Positions 1-9,193 are shown, numbered from the stretch's first letter. The stretch: DNA of 64,000 nucleotides from Halorussus aquaticus (GCF_024218795.1 NZ_CP100400.1:558001-622000); one strand, 5' to 3'. Notes: a model not told the origin generated them from the letters alone. Made by a program: numbers and translations.

Positions 1-70
1 CGCAGTTAGGAGAGTCCGGGACCGGTGCTTTCGCGGCGAACCGTCGCGACTCCGGACGTCTCGGGGAGAG

Positions 71-80
71 ATATTTATAC
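71..80 (+). promoter_or_regulatory. TATA box of the MgtC/DUF4010 gene
   Basis: An AT-rich archaeal TATA element (ATATTTATAC) stands out in GC-rich sequence. It lies about 25-30 bases before in-frame GTG codons at 94 and 103. This favours a leaderless transcript and argues against the longer reading frame that begins at 25, since that start would lie upstream of the promoter. Confidence 0.6.
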
Positions 81-102
81 GCACGTCGTCATAGTGGGAG
101 AA

Positions 103-1368
103 GTGCCGAGTATCGTCGAGTTCCTCACGCAGGTACCGCTGGACAGTGAGGTCGTCCGCGTCGCGCTCGCCGCCGCGCTCGGACTCTTCCTCGGACTGGA
201 GCGCGAGTGGTCACACAAGCCCGCCGGGATTCGGACGTTCACCCTCATCAGCCTCCTCGGGGCGGTGTTCACCCTGCTCGACCGACAGGAACTCCTCCTG
301 CTCGGTGGCCTGCTCGTCATCGTGCAGGGAATCATGCTCGGCGTTCAGGGCCTGATGGCCGACGAGGAGGAAGACGAGGGCCTCTCGCTGACCACCTCCG
401 TGTCGATGCTGGTCGCCTTCGGCGTCGGTTCGCTCGTGATGGACGGGTACATCCTCGTGGGCGTCACGGTGGCGGTGCTGTCGTCGCTGCTGCTCGTCCT
501 CAAGCGCGAACTCCACAGTCTCGCGTGGGGGATGTCCCGCGAGGAACTCCGGTCGGCCGTCGAGTTCGCCATCCTCGCGTTCGTCATCTACCCGCTGCTC
601 CCGAACGAACAGTTCGCCTACGGCATCCAACCGCGGACGGTCTGGCTGATGGTCGTCACGGTGGCGGCCATCGGCATCGTCAACTACGCGGTCGTGACGA
701 CCTACGGCGGCCGGGGTATCGCGGTCACGGGCTTCTTCGGCGGCCTCGCGTCTTCGACTGCGGTGGTCGGGACGATGCTCGACCACGTCCGTCAGCGCCC
801 CGAGGCGGCCTCCTACGGCGTGGCGGCCATCCTGCTCGCCGACGCCGCGATGGCGGTCCGGAACCTCGCCATCGCGCTGGCGTTCACGTTCGGTAGCTCC
901 AAGCCCGTCCTCTACGGCGCGGTACTTCCGCTCGGCGCGGTCATCCTCGGGAGCGTCGCCATCGCGGCGTACGCCGCCGACTGGTCCGAACACGTGGACA
1001 TCGACCTCGAAAGCCCGTTCTCGCTCCGGAACGCGCTCGGGTTCGGAGCCATCTTCCTGCTGGTCATCGTGGGCGGTGCCGTCGCCCAGCAGCAGTTCGG
1101 GTCGGCCGGGTTCTACGTGACCGCGCTCCTCTCGGGACTCGTCTCCAGCGCGGGCGCGACCTCCTCGGCGGTCTTGCTCTACATGGGCGGGACCATCGAT
1201 TACCAGACCTCGGTGTTCGGCATCCTGCTGGCGACCGCCTCCTCGATCGCGGTGAAGGCCGCGCTGACCCTCTCCGCGCCGAACCGGGCGTTCAGTTTCC
1301 GGGTCGCGGCGTGGAGCGGCGTGCTGCTCGCCGGGTCGGCGCTCGCGGCGGTACTGGCGGCAATCTAA
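103..1368 (+). CDS. MgtC/SapB and DUF4010 family membrane protein
   Basis: An integral membrane protein of about 421 residues. The N-terminal part matches the MgtC/SapB fold: an LGLERE motif near residue 33 followed by a P-x-G-I-R-T-F segment and paired hydrophobic helices. The rest is a DUF4010-type multi-helix domain rich in Gly and Ala. Proteins with this architecture are widespread in archaea and bacteria; a role in ion (Mg2+-linked) homeostasis is suspected from MgtC but not shown. The start is placed at the GTG downstream of the TATA box; a GTG at 94 and a longer frame from 25 are also open. The gene stands alone, followed by an aminotransferase with its own promoter. Confidence 0.85.
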   Translation: MPSIVEFLTQVPLDSEVVRVALAAALGLFLGLEREWSHKPAGIRTFTLISLLGAVFTLLDRQELLLLGGLLVIVQGIMLGVQGLMADEEEDEGLSLTTSVSMLVAFGVGSLVMDGYILVGVTVAVLSSLLLVLKRELHSLAWGMSREELRSAVEFAILAFVIYPLLPNEQFAYGIQPRTVWLMVVTVAAIGIVNYAVVTTYGGRGIAVTGFFGGLASSTAVVGTMLDHVRQRPEAASYGVAAILLADAAMAVRNLAIALAFTFGSSKPVLYGAVLPLGAVILGSVAIAAYAADWSEHVDIDLESPFSLRNALGFGAIFLLVIVGGAVAQQQFGSAGFYVTALLSGLVSSAGATSSAVLLYMGGTIDYQTSVFGILLATASSIAVKAALTLSAPNRAFSFRVAAWSGVLLAGSALAAVLAAI

Positions 1369-1458
1369 CTTTGGCGGCGGAACTCGGAGCTGTTGCAAGT
1401 ATTGCCCGAAGCGCAACGAACCAATTCAATTAAAGGGTGTGTGTCCCAACCACGCTTC

Positions 1459-2790
1459 ATGGACCGAGACTCCGCAGAACCGACGGTCGATGGGATGCCC
1501 GGCGAACGGGCACAGGAGTGGGCCGACTACCACCACCAGTTCTCCGCACCGAGCACCTACGTCTACGACTTCGTGTGGGACTTCACCGAGGAGGCCATCG
1601 GACCGTTCTGTACCGACATCGACGGGAACGTCCTGATGGACTTCACCAGCCACGTCGCGGCCGCGCCGCTGGGGTACAACAACCCCAAAATCATGGAGAA
1701 GTTCGACGAGTTCGACCTCGTGGACCCGACTAAAATCGCCGGACAGGACTTCTACGCCGCGGGCGGGTGGCCCCCGGAGGACCCCGAACTCCCCGGCCCG
1801 ACCCAACTGATGGACCGGTTGACCGACCTGACGAGCCACTACGACATGGACACCGTCTTCCTCTCGAACTCGGGAGCGGAGGCGGTCGAGAACGCCATCA
1901 AAATCTGCTACGCGCAGGGCGGTCACCGAGCGTTCACGTTCGACGGTGCCTTCCACGGCCGGACGCTCGGCGCGCTCTCGCTGAACCGCTCGAAGGTGAA
2001 CCACCGCAAGGGCTACCCCGAAATCGGCGGCGTCGTCTCGGTCCCTTACCCCTCCACGCAGGAGGCCTACGAGAAGCAGTGGCTCACCGACGGGCCGGGC
2101 GGCAACGTCCTCGCCGACAAACTCGACCCCGAGCAGGGCGTCATCGCCCCCGAGGAAGTCGCGTACCTCATCATCGAACCCGTGCAGGGCGAGGGCGGCT
2201 ACCGGGTGCCCCACGACGGCTTCGTCAGCGACCTCGCCGAGATTCGGGAGCGCTTCGACGTGAACGTCGTCGCCGACGAGATTCAGTCCGGACTGGGCCG
2301 GACCGGCGAGATGTGGGCCGTGGACCACCTCGACCTCGACCCCGACGTGATCACGTCGGCGAAGGGTCTCCGCGCCGGTGCGACCGTCGCCAACTCCGAC
2401 ATGTTCCCCAAGGAGAAGGCCCGCCTCTCCTCGACGTGGGGCGCGGGAAAAATCGTGGACTCGATGCAGGGCGTGTTCACCATCGACGCCATCCACGAGT
2501 ACGACCTGCTCGACAACGTCGCCGAGCGCGGCCGCCAGATGCGCGAACTCCTCGAAGACGCCGACCTGCCGAACGCCATCGACGTCCGCGGCCGGGGACT
2601 GATGCTCGCGGTCGAGTTCGACACCAAGGAGCGCCGCGAGGCCGTCGTCAAGGCGGCGTTGAAGCGCGGCCTGCTCGTGCTCGGGTGCGGGTACAAGACG
2701 CTCCGCCTCCTGCCGCCGCTCGACGTGACCGAGCGCGAAATCGAACTCGCGCTCGACGTGTTCCAGTCGGCGGTCGAAGAGGTGGCCTGA
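1459..2790 (+). CDS. PLP-dependent class III aminotransferase
   Basis: A 443-residue fold-type I aminotransferase of the acetylornithine/4-aminobutyrate group. Visible signatures are the cofactor phosphate segment SNSGAEAVENA, the DGAFHGRT block, the DEIQSGLGRTG block with the Asp that contacts the pyridine nitrogen, and Lys302 in the SAKGLRAG segment as the Schiff-base lysine. The reaction is transfer of an amino group from a terminal amine or amino acid to a 2-oxoacid. The exact substrate cannot be read from sequence, so no gene symbol is given. The ATG is about 28 bases after an AT-rich TATA-like stretch (CAATTCAATTAAAG), which suits a leaderless message and rules against the upstream in-frame extension. 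Confidence 0.9.
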   Translation: MDRDSAEPTVDGMPGERAQEWADYHHQFSAPSTYVYDFVWDFTEEAIGPFCTDIDGNVLMDFTSHVAAAPLGYNNPKIMEKFDEFDLVDPTKIAGQDFYAAGGWPPEDPELPGPTQLMDRLTDLTSHYDMDTVFLSNSGAEAVENAIKICYAQGGHRAFTFDGAFHGRTLGALSLNRSKVNHRKGYPEIGGVVSVPYPSTQEAYEKQWLTDGPGGNVLADKLDPEQGVIAPEEVAYLIIEPVQGEGGYRVPHDGFVSDLAEIRERFDVNVVADEIQSGLGRTGEMWAVDHLDLDPDVITSAKGLRAGATVANSDMFPKEKARLSSTWGAGKIVDSMQGVFTIDAIHEYDLLDNVAERGRQMRELLEDADLPNAIDVRGRGLMLAVEFDTKERREAVVKAALKRGLLVLGCGYKTLRLLPPLDVTEREIELALDVFQSAVEEVA

Positions 2791-2937
2791 TTCGGTTCGC
2801 GCCGGTCGTCTCGTTCGAATCCCCGTTTCGATTCTCTTCTTCTCTTCGGGGAGAGCGATTTCTCACACGGTTCGGATGTCGGCGGCCCGACGGACGCCCC
2901 GACAAGATTGATAACGCGAATGGTCGTTGTGACGAGC

Positions 2938-3372
2938 ATGTATCAGCTCAGTGATTCCCTCCGCGAAGAGTCCTCGGCGCTCGCGAGGCTCCTCGGCGCG
3001 GTCAGGAGTCGGGCCGCGGGCGTGCTGGGCGTCGCGGCAGTTCTCGCAGTGGTCGCGCTCCCGGACCCGCTTCCGGCGTACCCCGCAGGGGCCTACGCGC
3101 TGGTCGGGGTCGCGGAAGGCGTCGGTCTCGCGGTCGCGGCCGAGAATCTCGTGTGGCGACCGGCCAAGGGGTTCGACTTCGGTCGCGCGAGCAGGCGCGT
3201 CGGCGGCGTGGTCGGAACTGCGGCGCTGTTCGTCGTCGCCATGGCCGCGCTCGGCGTCGAACTCGGTCCGCGCGACCGGGCGCTGTTGGCCGGGTTCTGC
3301 CTCTCCGCGCCGACCGCGATAGCCGCCATCGACTACCTCAAAGCGCGGGTGCAGGCCGACTTATTGGAGTGA
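2938..3372 (+). CDS. Small haloarchaeal membrane protein, unknown function
   Basis: A protein of about 144 residues that I do not recognise. After a polar N-terminus it has three or four hydrophobic segments (roughly residues 20-45, 50-72, 85-103 and 112-130) separated by short charged loops, so it should sit in the cytoplasmic membrane. It ends in a short charged tail. In-frame starts also exist at 2908 and 2920; the ATG at 2938 is chosen because the mature-looking sequence begins there. It is convergent with the next gene. No catalytic motif is visible. Confidence 0.6.
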   Translation: MYQLSDSLREESSALARLLGAVRSRAAGVLGVAAVLAVVALPDPLPAYPAGAYALVGVAEGVGLAVAAENLVWRPAKGFDFGRASRRVGGVVGTAALFVVAMAALGVELGPRDRALLAGFCLSAPTAIAAIDYLKARVQADLLE

Positions 3373-3381
3373 GGTCGTCCG

Positions 3382-3918
3382 TCATCGTCCGCGGTCGGTG
3401 TGTCGTCGGTCGAAGTCGAACTCGGCCACGGTGGCGGTGCCCGACCACTCCGAAGTCTCGGTCACCTCGTGGACGAAGAGTCGGTCGGCGAAGTCGGTGA
3501 CAGTGGCGCTATCGGCCAGTTGCGCGCGATTGAACCCATCGCGGCCCGCTCGCAGTATCCGGTAGGCGCAGTCCTCACCGTCGGCGGTACCGCAGACCCC
3601 GAGGCGGTACTCGACGTTCCGGAACTCGTCTTCTAACGCCTCGTGGAGGTGGTCGCCGACCGAGACGTCTCGCGGGCCGGTCACGGCCGGGCCGACGTAC
3701 GATGGGTCGTACGCGAGGCCGATTTCGCCGTCCGGGCCGATGTGTGTCTGAAGGAGGTCTCCGTGCCAGAGTTCACCGCCGCCGTACTCCCACGAAACGC
3801 CGATGCGCTTCCGGACGACTCGTCCGGTCTGGGCGAGACCGCCGGTCGCGACCCATCCGAGGACGACGCCGCCCGCGACCGTGCCAGTGCCCGCGATGAC
3901 CGCACGTCTGGAGGGCAT
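3382..3918 (-). CDS. Secreted or membrane-anchored hypothetical protein
   Basis: A 178-residue protein whose N-terminus (SRRAVIAG, then a Gly/Val/Ala-rich hydrophobic stretch to about residue 28) looks like a twin-arginine signal or an uncleaved membrane anchor. There is no lipobox Cys. The rest is polar with many aromatic and acidic residues and two Cys near residues 109 and 116 that could form a disulfide. I do not recognise a family. An AT-rich sequence about 30 bases upstream could be the TATA box. It is convergent with the preceding membrane protein gene. Confidence 0.6.
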   Translation of the reverse strand: MPSRRAVIAGTGTVAGGVVLGWVATGGLAQTGRVVRKRIGVSWEYGGGELWHGDLLQTHIGPDGEIGLAYDPSYVGPAVTGPRDVSVGDHLHEALEDEFRNVEYRLGVCGTADGEDCAYRILRAGRDGFNRAQLADSATVTDFADRLFVHEVTETSEWSGTATVAEFDFDRRHTDRGR

Positions 3919-4045
3919 GCGAGGAGATTCCGTCGGTTCGCGGATAGGTTTTGATATCGACCGCGACTCCGTGGCGACTGTCGCCGTCGAATCGACACCC
4001 CCGCGGAGCGTGAATCTTTAGTCACCGCGCCGACTCCCGACTGGT

Positions 4046-5296
4046 ATGAGTCAACTCGCGGCACGCGAACCCGACGTACGGCGCTTCGAGGCGACCGTCG
4101 CGGACGTGGACGGCCGGGCGGTCACGCTGGACGAGACGCACTTCTACGCCGAGAGCGGCGGACAACCCGCCGACCGCGGCACGCTGGCCGGGACGGTGGT
4201 CGAGGACGTGCAGAAGCGAGAGGACGGCGAAACCGTCCACCGCCTCGCCGACGACCCCGACCTCGAAGCGGGCGAGACGGTCCGGGCGGAGATAGACGGC
4301 GAGTTCCGGACCTACTGCATGCGGGCGCACACCGCCAGCCACGCGCTCTACGGCGCGGGCCGCAGAATTCTGGACGACCTCGGCTACGGCGGGTTCGACA
4401 TCGGCGAGCAGAAGGTCCGGGTGGACTTCACCACCTCGACCGACATCACCGACGAGACGCTGGCGGAACTGGAGCGACTCACGAACCGCGCGGTCTGGGA
4501 CTCGCTGCCGGTCTCGTGGGAGGAGATTCCGCAGGAGGAGGCCAGAGAGCGCGAGGAAGTGGCGTTCAACACCAAGACCGAGGAGGGCGTGATGAGCGAG
4601 TCCGACGCGGTGCGCGTGGTCACGATTGACGGGTGGGACTGGGCGGCCTGCGGCGGCACCCACGTCTCGAACACGAGCGAAATCGGTCCCGTCACCGTCC
4701 TCGACCGGTCGAACCCCGGGGAAGGACTGACCCGCGTGGAGTTCGCGGTCGGGCCGACCGCCATCCGCCGCCGGGCCGCGGACGTGCGCGCCGCCCGCGA
4801 GGCCGCCCGGACGCTCGACGTGGGCGTGGGCGAACTCCCGGACGCCGCCGAGCGAGTCGGCCAGCAGGTCGAGGAACTGGAGTCCGAACTGGACGACGCC
4901 AGGGACGAACTGCTCGACGCGCGCCTCGCCGACCTGCGCGAGGACTCGGTCGAGCGCGACGGCGGCGAGTGGCTGGTCGGCACCGTCTCGGACTTCGGTC
5001 CGAACGAGGTCGCCGACTCCGCCAGAGAACTCGCGGGCGACGGTGCCCACCCCGGCGAAGGAGAGTCGCCGAGCGAAGCGGAAACGCCCCAAGCGTACGA
5101 CGCGGTGGTGCTCGCGGGCGAGGACGGCGCGACGTTCGTCGTCGCCGCGACAGACGGCACTCCGGACGCGGGCGACATCGTGGACGACGTGACCGCGGCA
5201 TTCGGCGGCGGAGGGGGCGGCAGTCCGACGTTCGCGCAGGGCGGCGGACTGGACGCCGACCCGGCGGACGTCGTGGCGTTCCTCCGGGAGCAGTAG
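4046..5296 (+). CDS. alaX: Alanyl-tRNA editing protein, AlaX type with DHHA1 domain
   Basis: A 416-residue stand-alone editing enzyme related to the C-terminal half of alanyl-tRNA synthetase. It hydrolyses Ser (or Gly) mis-attached to tRNA-Ala in the cytoplasm. The second-additional-domain zinc ligands are clear: His95 and His99 in HTASH, and Cys202 and His206 in CGGTH. An N-terminal beta-barrel region (AESGGQPAD) precedes them. A coiled segment (about 255-300) leads to a DHHA1-like C-terminus with a Gly-run and the GGSPTFAQGGG motif, so this is the long AlaX form. A TATA-like AATCTTTA ends 26 bases before the ATG. Confidence 0.9.
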   Translation: MSQLAAREPDVRRFEATVADVDGRAVTLDETHFYAESGGQPADRGTLAGTVVEDVQKREDGETVHRLADDPDLEAGETVRAEIDGEFRTYCMRAHTASHALYGAGRRILDDLGYGGFDIGEQKVRVDFTTSTDITDETLAELERLTNRAVWDSLPVSWEEIPQEEAREREEVAFNTKTEEGVMSESDAVRVVTIDGWDWAACGGTHVSNTSEIGPVTVLDRSNPGEGLTRVEFAVGPTAIRRRAADVRAAREAARTLDVGVGELPDAAERVGQQVEELESELDDARDELLDARLADLREDSVERDGGEWLVGTVSDFGPNEVADSARELAGDGAHPGEGESPSEAETPQAYDAVVLAGEDGATFVVAATDGTPDAGDIVDDVTAAFGGGGGGSPTFAQGGGLDADPADVVAFLREQ

Positions 5297-5394
5297 GACG
5301 CCCTCGACCTTCAGACGCCGGAGAGTGGCCGACACCTTTCGCGACGGAACCGAGAACAGGCAACTTTTTCCACGCCGTTCCCGACAGTTCGCGT

Positions 5395-6543
5395 ATGAAC
5401 CTCTCCGAGGAGCAACGGGCCATCCGCGACGTGGTGCGGGAGTTCGCGGTCGAGGAGATTCGCCCGACGGCGGCCGAGTGCGACGCGGACCAGACGTTCC
5501 CCGAGGACGTGTGGGACGGGCTGGCCGACCTCGACATGACCAGTCTCACGGTGCCCGAGGAGTACGGCGGTCTCGACGTGGACCGCCTGACCTACAGCGT
5601 CGTCAACGAGGAGGTCGCGTACGGGATGCTCTCGGTGGCGACGGCGCTGTCGGTCCACAGCCTCGCCACCTCCTGCATCGCGGAGTTCGGCGACGAGGAC
5701 CAGAAAGAGCGGTGGCTCCCCGACATGGCCGAAGGTCGCCCCGTCGGGGCCTTCGCGCTCTCGGAACCGCAGGCCGGGTCGAACCCCGCCGAGATGACCA
5801 CCGAGGCGAAGCGAGTCGAACGTGGCGACGGGCACGCAGGCGACGAGTACGTCATCAACGGGAAGAAACAGTGGATAACCAACGGCGAGCGGTCGGGCGT
5901 GGTCGTCCTGTTCGCCAAGACCGACCGCGAGGACCCGCGGTCGGTCACGCAGTTCGTCGTCCCCAAAGACGCCGACGGACTGGAGGTCGGCAAGAAAGAG
6001 GACAAACTCGGCCTGCGGGCCAGCGACACCACGAGCCTGATATTCGACGACGTGCGCATCCCGGCCGAGAACCGCCTGACAGAGGAGGGGAAGGGTCTCT
6101 CGGCGGCGTTCCACATCCTCACGGGCGGTCGCATCGGCATCGCCAGCCAGTCGGTCGGACTGGCTCAGTCCGCGCTCGACGAGGCCGTCGCGTACGCGCA
6201 GGACCGCGAGCAGTTCGACAAGCCCATCGCCGACATCCAGACCGTCCGGCACAAACTCGCGGACATGAAGACCCAACTGGAGGCCGCGCGCCTGCTCACC
6301 CGCGACGCCGCCCGGCGCGACGACGAGGGCGAGAGCGTCGAGATGGCCGCCAGTATGGCGAAGTACTTCGCCAGCGAGGCGGCGGTGGACGTGACCAACG
6401 AGGCGGTCCAGATTCACGGCGGGTACGGCTACACCACCGACTTCGACGTGGAACGCCTCTACCGCGACTCGAAGATTACGACCATCTACGAGGGAACCTC
6501 CGAGATTCAGAAGAAAGTTATCGCTCGAAACCTCTTGGAATAA
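5395..6543 (+). CDS. Acyl-CoA dehydrogenase
   Basis: A 382-residue FAD enzyme of normal family length that introduces the 2,3-double bond in an acyl-CoA and passes electrons to ETF. Visible blocks: the N-terminal helical domain, FALSEPQAGSNP in the FAD/acyl-CoA binding middle domain, the NGKKQWITNG segment, and near the end IHGGYGYT and IYEGTSEIQKKVIARNLL, which carries the usual C-terminal Glu of the family. Chain-length specificity is not readable. The start is the ATG after a T-rich TATA-like stretch. A much longer frame running upstream through the AlaX gene is an overlapping shadow and is rejected. Confidence 0.93.
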   Translation: MNLSEEQRAIRDVVREFAVEEIRPTAAECDADQTFPEDVWDGLADLDMTSLTVPEEYGGLDVDRLTYSVVNEEVAYGMLSVATALSVHSLATSCIAEFGDEDQKERWLPDMAEGRPVGAFALSEPQAGSNPAEMTTEAKRVERGDGHAGDEYVINGKKQWITNGERSGVVVLFAKTDREDPRSVTQFVVPKDADGLEVGKKEDKLGLRASDTTSLIFDDVRIPAENRLTEEGKGLSAAFHILTGGRIGIASQSVGLAQSALDEAVAYAQDREQFDKPIADIQTVRHKLADMKTQLEAARLLTRDAARRDDEGESVEMAASMAKYFASEAAVDVTNEAVQIHGGYGYTTDFDVERLYRDSKITTIYEGTSEIQKKVIARNLLE

Positions 6544-6614
6544 GTCTGAACGACGTGAAACATCCGGAAAAGCCGCTACACTTATAATTCCGGGTCGAAA
6601 CGAGCGTAAACGAG

Positions 6615-7022
6615 ATGGTCGTTCTCGAACAGTCTACGCTCGTCGACTTCGACGCGGAGGCCGCGCTCTCGGCGGCCCGTGAGGTCTCGGACGACGCAGT
6701 ACACCTCTGCGTGGAGTACACGCCCGAGGAGTTCCACACGCTCTACGCCGACGAACTCACGATGTCGCTGTACGGCGGCGACCGCGACGAGATGGACGAC
6801 CACTTCGAGCAGGTCCACTCGTACGTCCACGTCGATTTCACCGAGCGAGACCTGTTCGGCGACGTGTTCCGCAGCGCGGGCGAGGTCCGGTCGTTCGTCA
6901 CCTACATGGACTACGTGACGCTCGTCCGGGTTCTCGTCGGCCAGCAGGGACTGCTCTTCACGACCGACCCCGACGCGGACGTGACGGCGGTCGTCGATGC
7001 GGTCGAGGACCAGTTAAACTGA
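6615..7022 (+). CDS. Conserved haloarchaeal protein, unknown function
   Basis: A soluble, acidic protein of 135 residues that looks like one of the short haloarchaea-specific conserved families; I do not assign a function. It has an alternating alpha/beta appearance, with a central VHSYVHVDFTERDLFGDVF segment and a C-terminal LLFTTDPDAD segment, and has no Cys pairs or membrane segments. A clear TATA box (TTATAATT) lies about 28 bases before the ATG, so the gene is likely leaderless and independent. A run of six T soon after the stop may help termination. Confidence 0.65.
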   Translation: MVVLEQSTLVDFDAEAALSAAREVSDDAVHLCVEYTPEEFHTLYADELTMSLYGGDRDEMDDHFEQVHSYVHVDFTERDLFGDVFRSAGEVRSFVTYMDYVTLVRVLVGQQGLLFTTDPDADVTAVVDAVEDQLN

Positions 7023-7069
7023 CCGGAACGACCGACACCCCTTTTTTCACGGTGGTCCTACCGACGAGC

Positions 7070-7639
7070 GTGACCCGAGACGACGCTGGCAGTCGGACCG
7101 ACGAGACGCCGAGTCACCACGGGACGGACCTCGCGGCGGTCGTCTACGACCTCGACGGCACCTTGGTCCGCCTCGCCGTGGACTGGGCGGACGTAGAGCG
7201 CCGACTGGCCGACCTGCTGGAGCGCGAGGGCGTGGACGCCGACCCGCTGAGCGCGTGGGAACTGCTCTCGGCCGCCGAAGACACCGGCGTCGGCGACGAG
7301 GCGGACGAACTCATCGCCGCGGCCGAGCGCGAGGGTGCCCGCGAGTCCGAGCGACTCCCTCTCGCCGACGAACTGCTCGCGCGAGAGGTTCCGGTCGGCG
7401 TCTGCTCGCTCAACCACGAGTCGGCGGTCCGCATCGCGCTCGACCGCCACGACCTCGCCGACCGCGTCGAGAGCGTGGTGGGCCGGGGGACCGTGCCCGA
7501 GCGCAAGCCCCATCCCCGCGCCCTGCTGGCGGCGGTCGAGGAGTTGGGCGTCGCTCCGGAGAACGCGCTGTTCGTCGGCGACTCCGCGAGCGACGAGGAG
7601 ACCGCGAATCGCGCCGGGACCCGGTTCGAGTGGGTCTAG
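7070..7639 (+). CDS. HAD-superfamily hydrolase
   Basis: A phosphatase-like HAD protein of about 189 residues. Motif I is DLDGT (nucleophile Asp and acid/base Asp), motif II the Ser of CSLN, motif III the Lys of RKPHP, and motif IV GDSASDE with the two Mg2+-binding Asp residues. The cap between motifs I and II is a short helical insert (type C1). The substrate is not evident; the shape resembles phosphoglycolate phosphatase. GTG starts exist at 7052 and 7070; the second lies about 26 bases after the T-rich CTTTTTTC element and is preferred. Its stop shares a CTAG with the stop of the convergent small membrane protein. Confidence 0.85.
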   Translation: MTRDDAGSRTDETPSHHGTDLAAVVYDLDGTLVRLAVDWADVERRLADLLEREGVDADPLSAWELLSAAEDTGVGDEADELIAAAEREGARESERLPLADELLAREVPVGVCSLNHESAVRIALDRHDLADRVESVVGRGTVPERKPHPRALLAAVEELGVAPENALFVGDSASDEETANRAGTRFEWV

Positions 7640-7896
7640 TTCCCGGCGTCCGACGACTCTTCTTCCGCCCGCCGCGCGTACAGAAAGACGCCGACGGCGA
7701 CGACGAACCAGACCAGCGCGCCGACTCGGACGGCGAACTCCGCCCGGGCGGCCCACGTGGGGAGCGAGACCCCCACCAGAAACGCGACGAGCGCGACGAC
7801 CGGCGCGCCCGCGACGATGGTGAGGACGAAGGTCGTCTGCATCACCCACCCGTAATCGACGCCTTCGGGGTCGTGGGTCTCGACTGGTTCGGGCAC
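7636..7896 (-). CDS. Small two-helix membrane protein (possibly DUF5822)
   Basis: An 86-residue protein with two hydrophobic helices (about residues 20-44 and 54-73) and a charged C-terminus. The N-terminal pattern PEPVETHDPEGVDYGWVMQ resembles a small haloarchaeal family that I recall as DUF5822; this assignment is from memory. No function is known to me. It overlaps the HAD gene stop by four bases in convergent orientation. Confidence 0.65.
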   Translation of the reverse strand: MPEPVETHDPEGVDYGWVMQTTFVLTIVAGAPVVALVAFLVGVSLPTWAARAEFAVRVGALVWFVVAVGVFLYARRAEEESSDAGN

Positions 7897-7947
7897 GTTT
7901 CGAGTGCGGGACGCTCGCGGCTTAAACGTTGCAGTTCCCGGCGTGGT

Positions 7948-8274
7948 TCATCGCTCGACTTCCTCAACTGAGACGGTCCGCATCTCCCCGTCCTCGCGCT
8001 CTCGTTCGACCCGCAGTCGGATGCCCTCCTCGCGGTCGCTGTCCTCGACGACGTGGACCACCTCCCGCGTCGCCCCGGCGTCGAGCATCGCCATCCCCTC
8101 GCCCTCGTTGACGAGACTGTACCCGCTCTCGATGCAGTGGCCCATCAGCGCGCACTCCTTGCTGTGGGTCCGGGCGCGCTCTGGCAGGTCCTCGCGGGCG
8201 TTCTTGCGGACGCACCCGTTGTCGATGACGTAGCCCTCCAGCGTCTCCGAGTCGGTCTCCTCTCGGGCAGTCAT
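7948..8274 (-). CDS. Cysteine-motif protein, possible metal or redox binder
   Basis: A soluble protein of 108 residues. The N-terminal half reads GYVIDNGC, then H-S-K-E-C-A, then H-C-I-E-S-G-Y. This spacing of D-x2-C, a later His-Cys and a C-x-x-x-G turn resembles short bacterial periplasmic proteins with the pattern G-x-[IV]-x-D-x2-C followed by C-x3-C, but no signal peptide is present here. The second half is very acidic and basic with beta-strand character. Function unknown. The start is placed at the Met 25 codons inside the longest frame, because the upstream part is Arg-rich and unlike haloarchaeal coding sequence. Confidence 0.6.
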   Translation of the reverse strand: MTAREETDSETLEGYVIDNGCVRKNAREDLPERARTHSKECALMGHCIESGYSLVNEGEGMAMLDAGATREVVHVVEDSDREEGIRLRVEREREDGEMRTVSVEEVER

Positions 8275-8380
8275 AGCGTGCGCTCTACTCGCGACTCGGC
8301 CTTGGGTTCTCTGGCCCCTCGCCGACCGGAGTGAGCAACAACCGAACACGTTTAACCGCTGTGCCTGCGAGTGGCAATAT

Positions 8381-9193
8381 ATGCCAACCGTCCGGACCCT
8401 GCAGGAGAAGGCGAACGACGAGGAGATAACGATGCTGACCGCCTACGACGCACCGACCGCCGAAATCGTGGACGAGTCGGGCGTGGACGTGATTCTGGTC
8501 GGCGACAGCATGGGCAACGCGGTACTCGGCTACGAATCGACGCTCCCTGTGACCGTCGACGAGATGCAGAGTCGGACCGCGGCGGTCGCACGGGCCACGG
8601 ACGACGCCTTGGTCGTCGCGGACATGCCGTTTCTGAGCTACGGGGCCGACGAGAGCGACACCATCCAGAACTGCGGCCGGATGCTCAAGGAGGCCGACGC
8701 CAACGCCGTGAAACTGGAGAGCGGCCCGCACACCGTGAGCGTCACCGAGCGACTGGTGGACCTCGGTATCCCCGTGATGGCTCACCTCGGACTGACGCCC
8801 CAGCGCGTCCACCAACTCGGCGGTTACTTCCGGCAGGGCACCGACGAGGAGAGCGCCGCGGAGATGCTGGAACTGGCGAAGGCCCACGAGGAGGCCGGAG
8901 CCTTCTCGCTGGTCCTCGAACACGTCCCCTCGAACGTGGCGGCACAGATTACGGAGGCGCTGGAGATTCCGACCATCGGTATCGGCGCGGGTCCCGACAC
9001 CGACGGACAGGTCCTCGTGCTGAACGACGTGTTCGGACTGAGCGACCGGAGTCCGTACTTCTCCGAGCAGTTCGGCGACGTGAAGGGAGAGATGGAGCGG
9101 GCGGTCGCCGGGTTCCGCGACGCGGTGGAGTCCGGAGAGTTCCCGGCGGAGGAACACAGTTACAGCGAGGACGAGATAGACGATATCTACTGA
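8381..9193 (+). CDS. panB: 3-methyl-2-oxobutanoate hydroxymethyltransferase
   Basis: A 270-residue ketopantoate hydroxymethyltransferase, the usual family length. It transfers a hydroxymethyl group from 5,10-methylene-folate (or pterin) to 2-oxoisovalerate, the first committed step to pantothenate and coenzyme A. The family blocks are all visible: MLTAYDAPTA, ILVGDSMG with the metal-binding Asp, DMPFLSYG, the KLESG block, MAHLGLTPQ and TIGIGAG near the C-terminus. A GTTTAACC element lies about 27 bases before the ATG. The folate genes folD and glyA lie a few kb away but are not in the same operon. Confidence 0.95.
   Translation: MPTVRTLQEKANDEEITMLTAYDAPTAEIVDESGVDVILVGDSMGNAVLGYESTLPVTVDEMQSRTAAVARATDDALVVADMPFLSYGADESDTIQNCGRMLKEADANAVKLESGPHTVSVTERLVDLGIPVMAHLGLTPQRVHQLGGYFRQGTDEESAAEMLELAKAHEEAGAFSLVLEHVPSNVAAQITEALEIPTIGIGAGPDTDGQVLVLNDVFGLSDRSPYFSEQFGDVKGEMERAVAGFRDAVESGEFPAEEHSYSEDEIDDIY

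Noticed and set aside
4633..5394. Long N-terminal extension of the acyl-CoA dehydrogenase
   Set aside because: It runs inside the AlaX gene in another frame, is Arg-rich, and the dehydrogenase family start is at 5395 after a TATA-like element.
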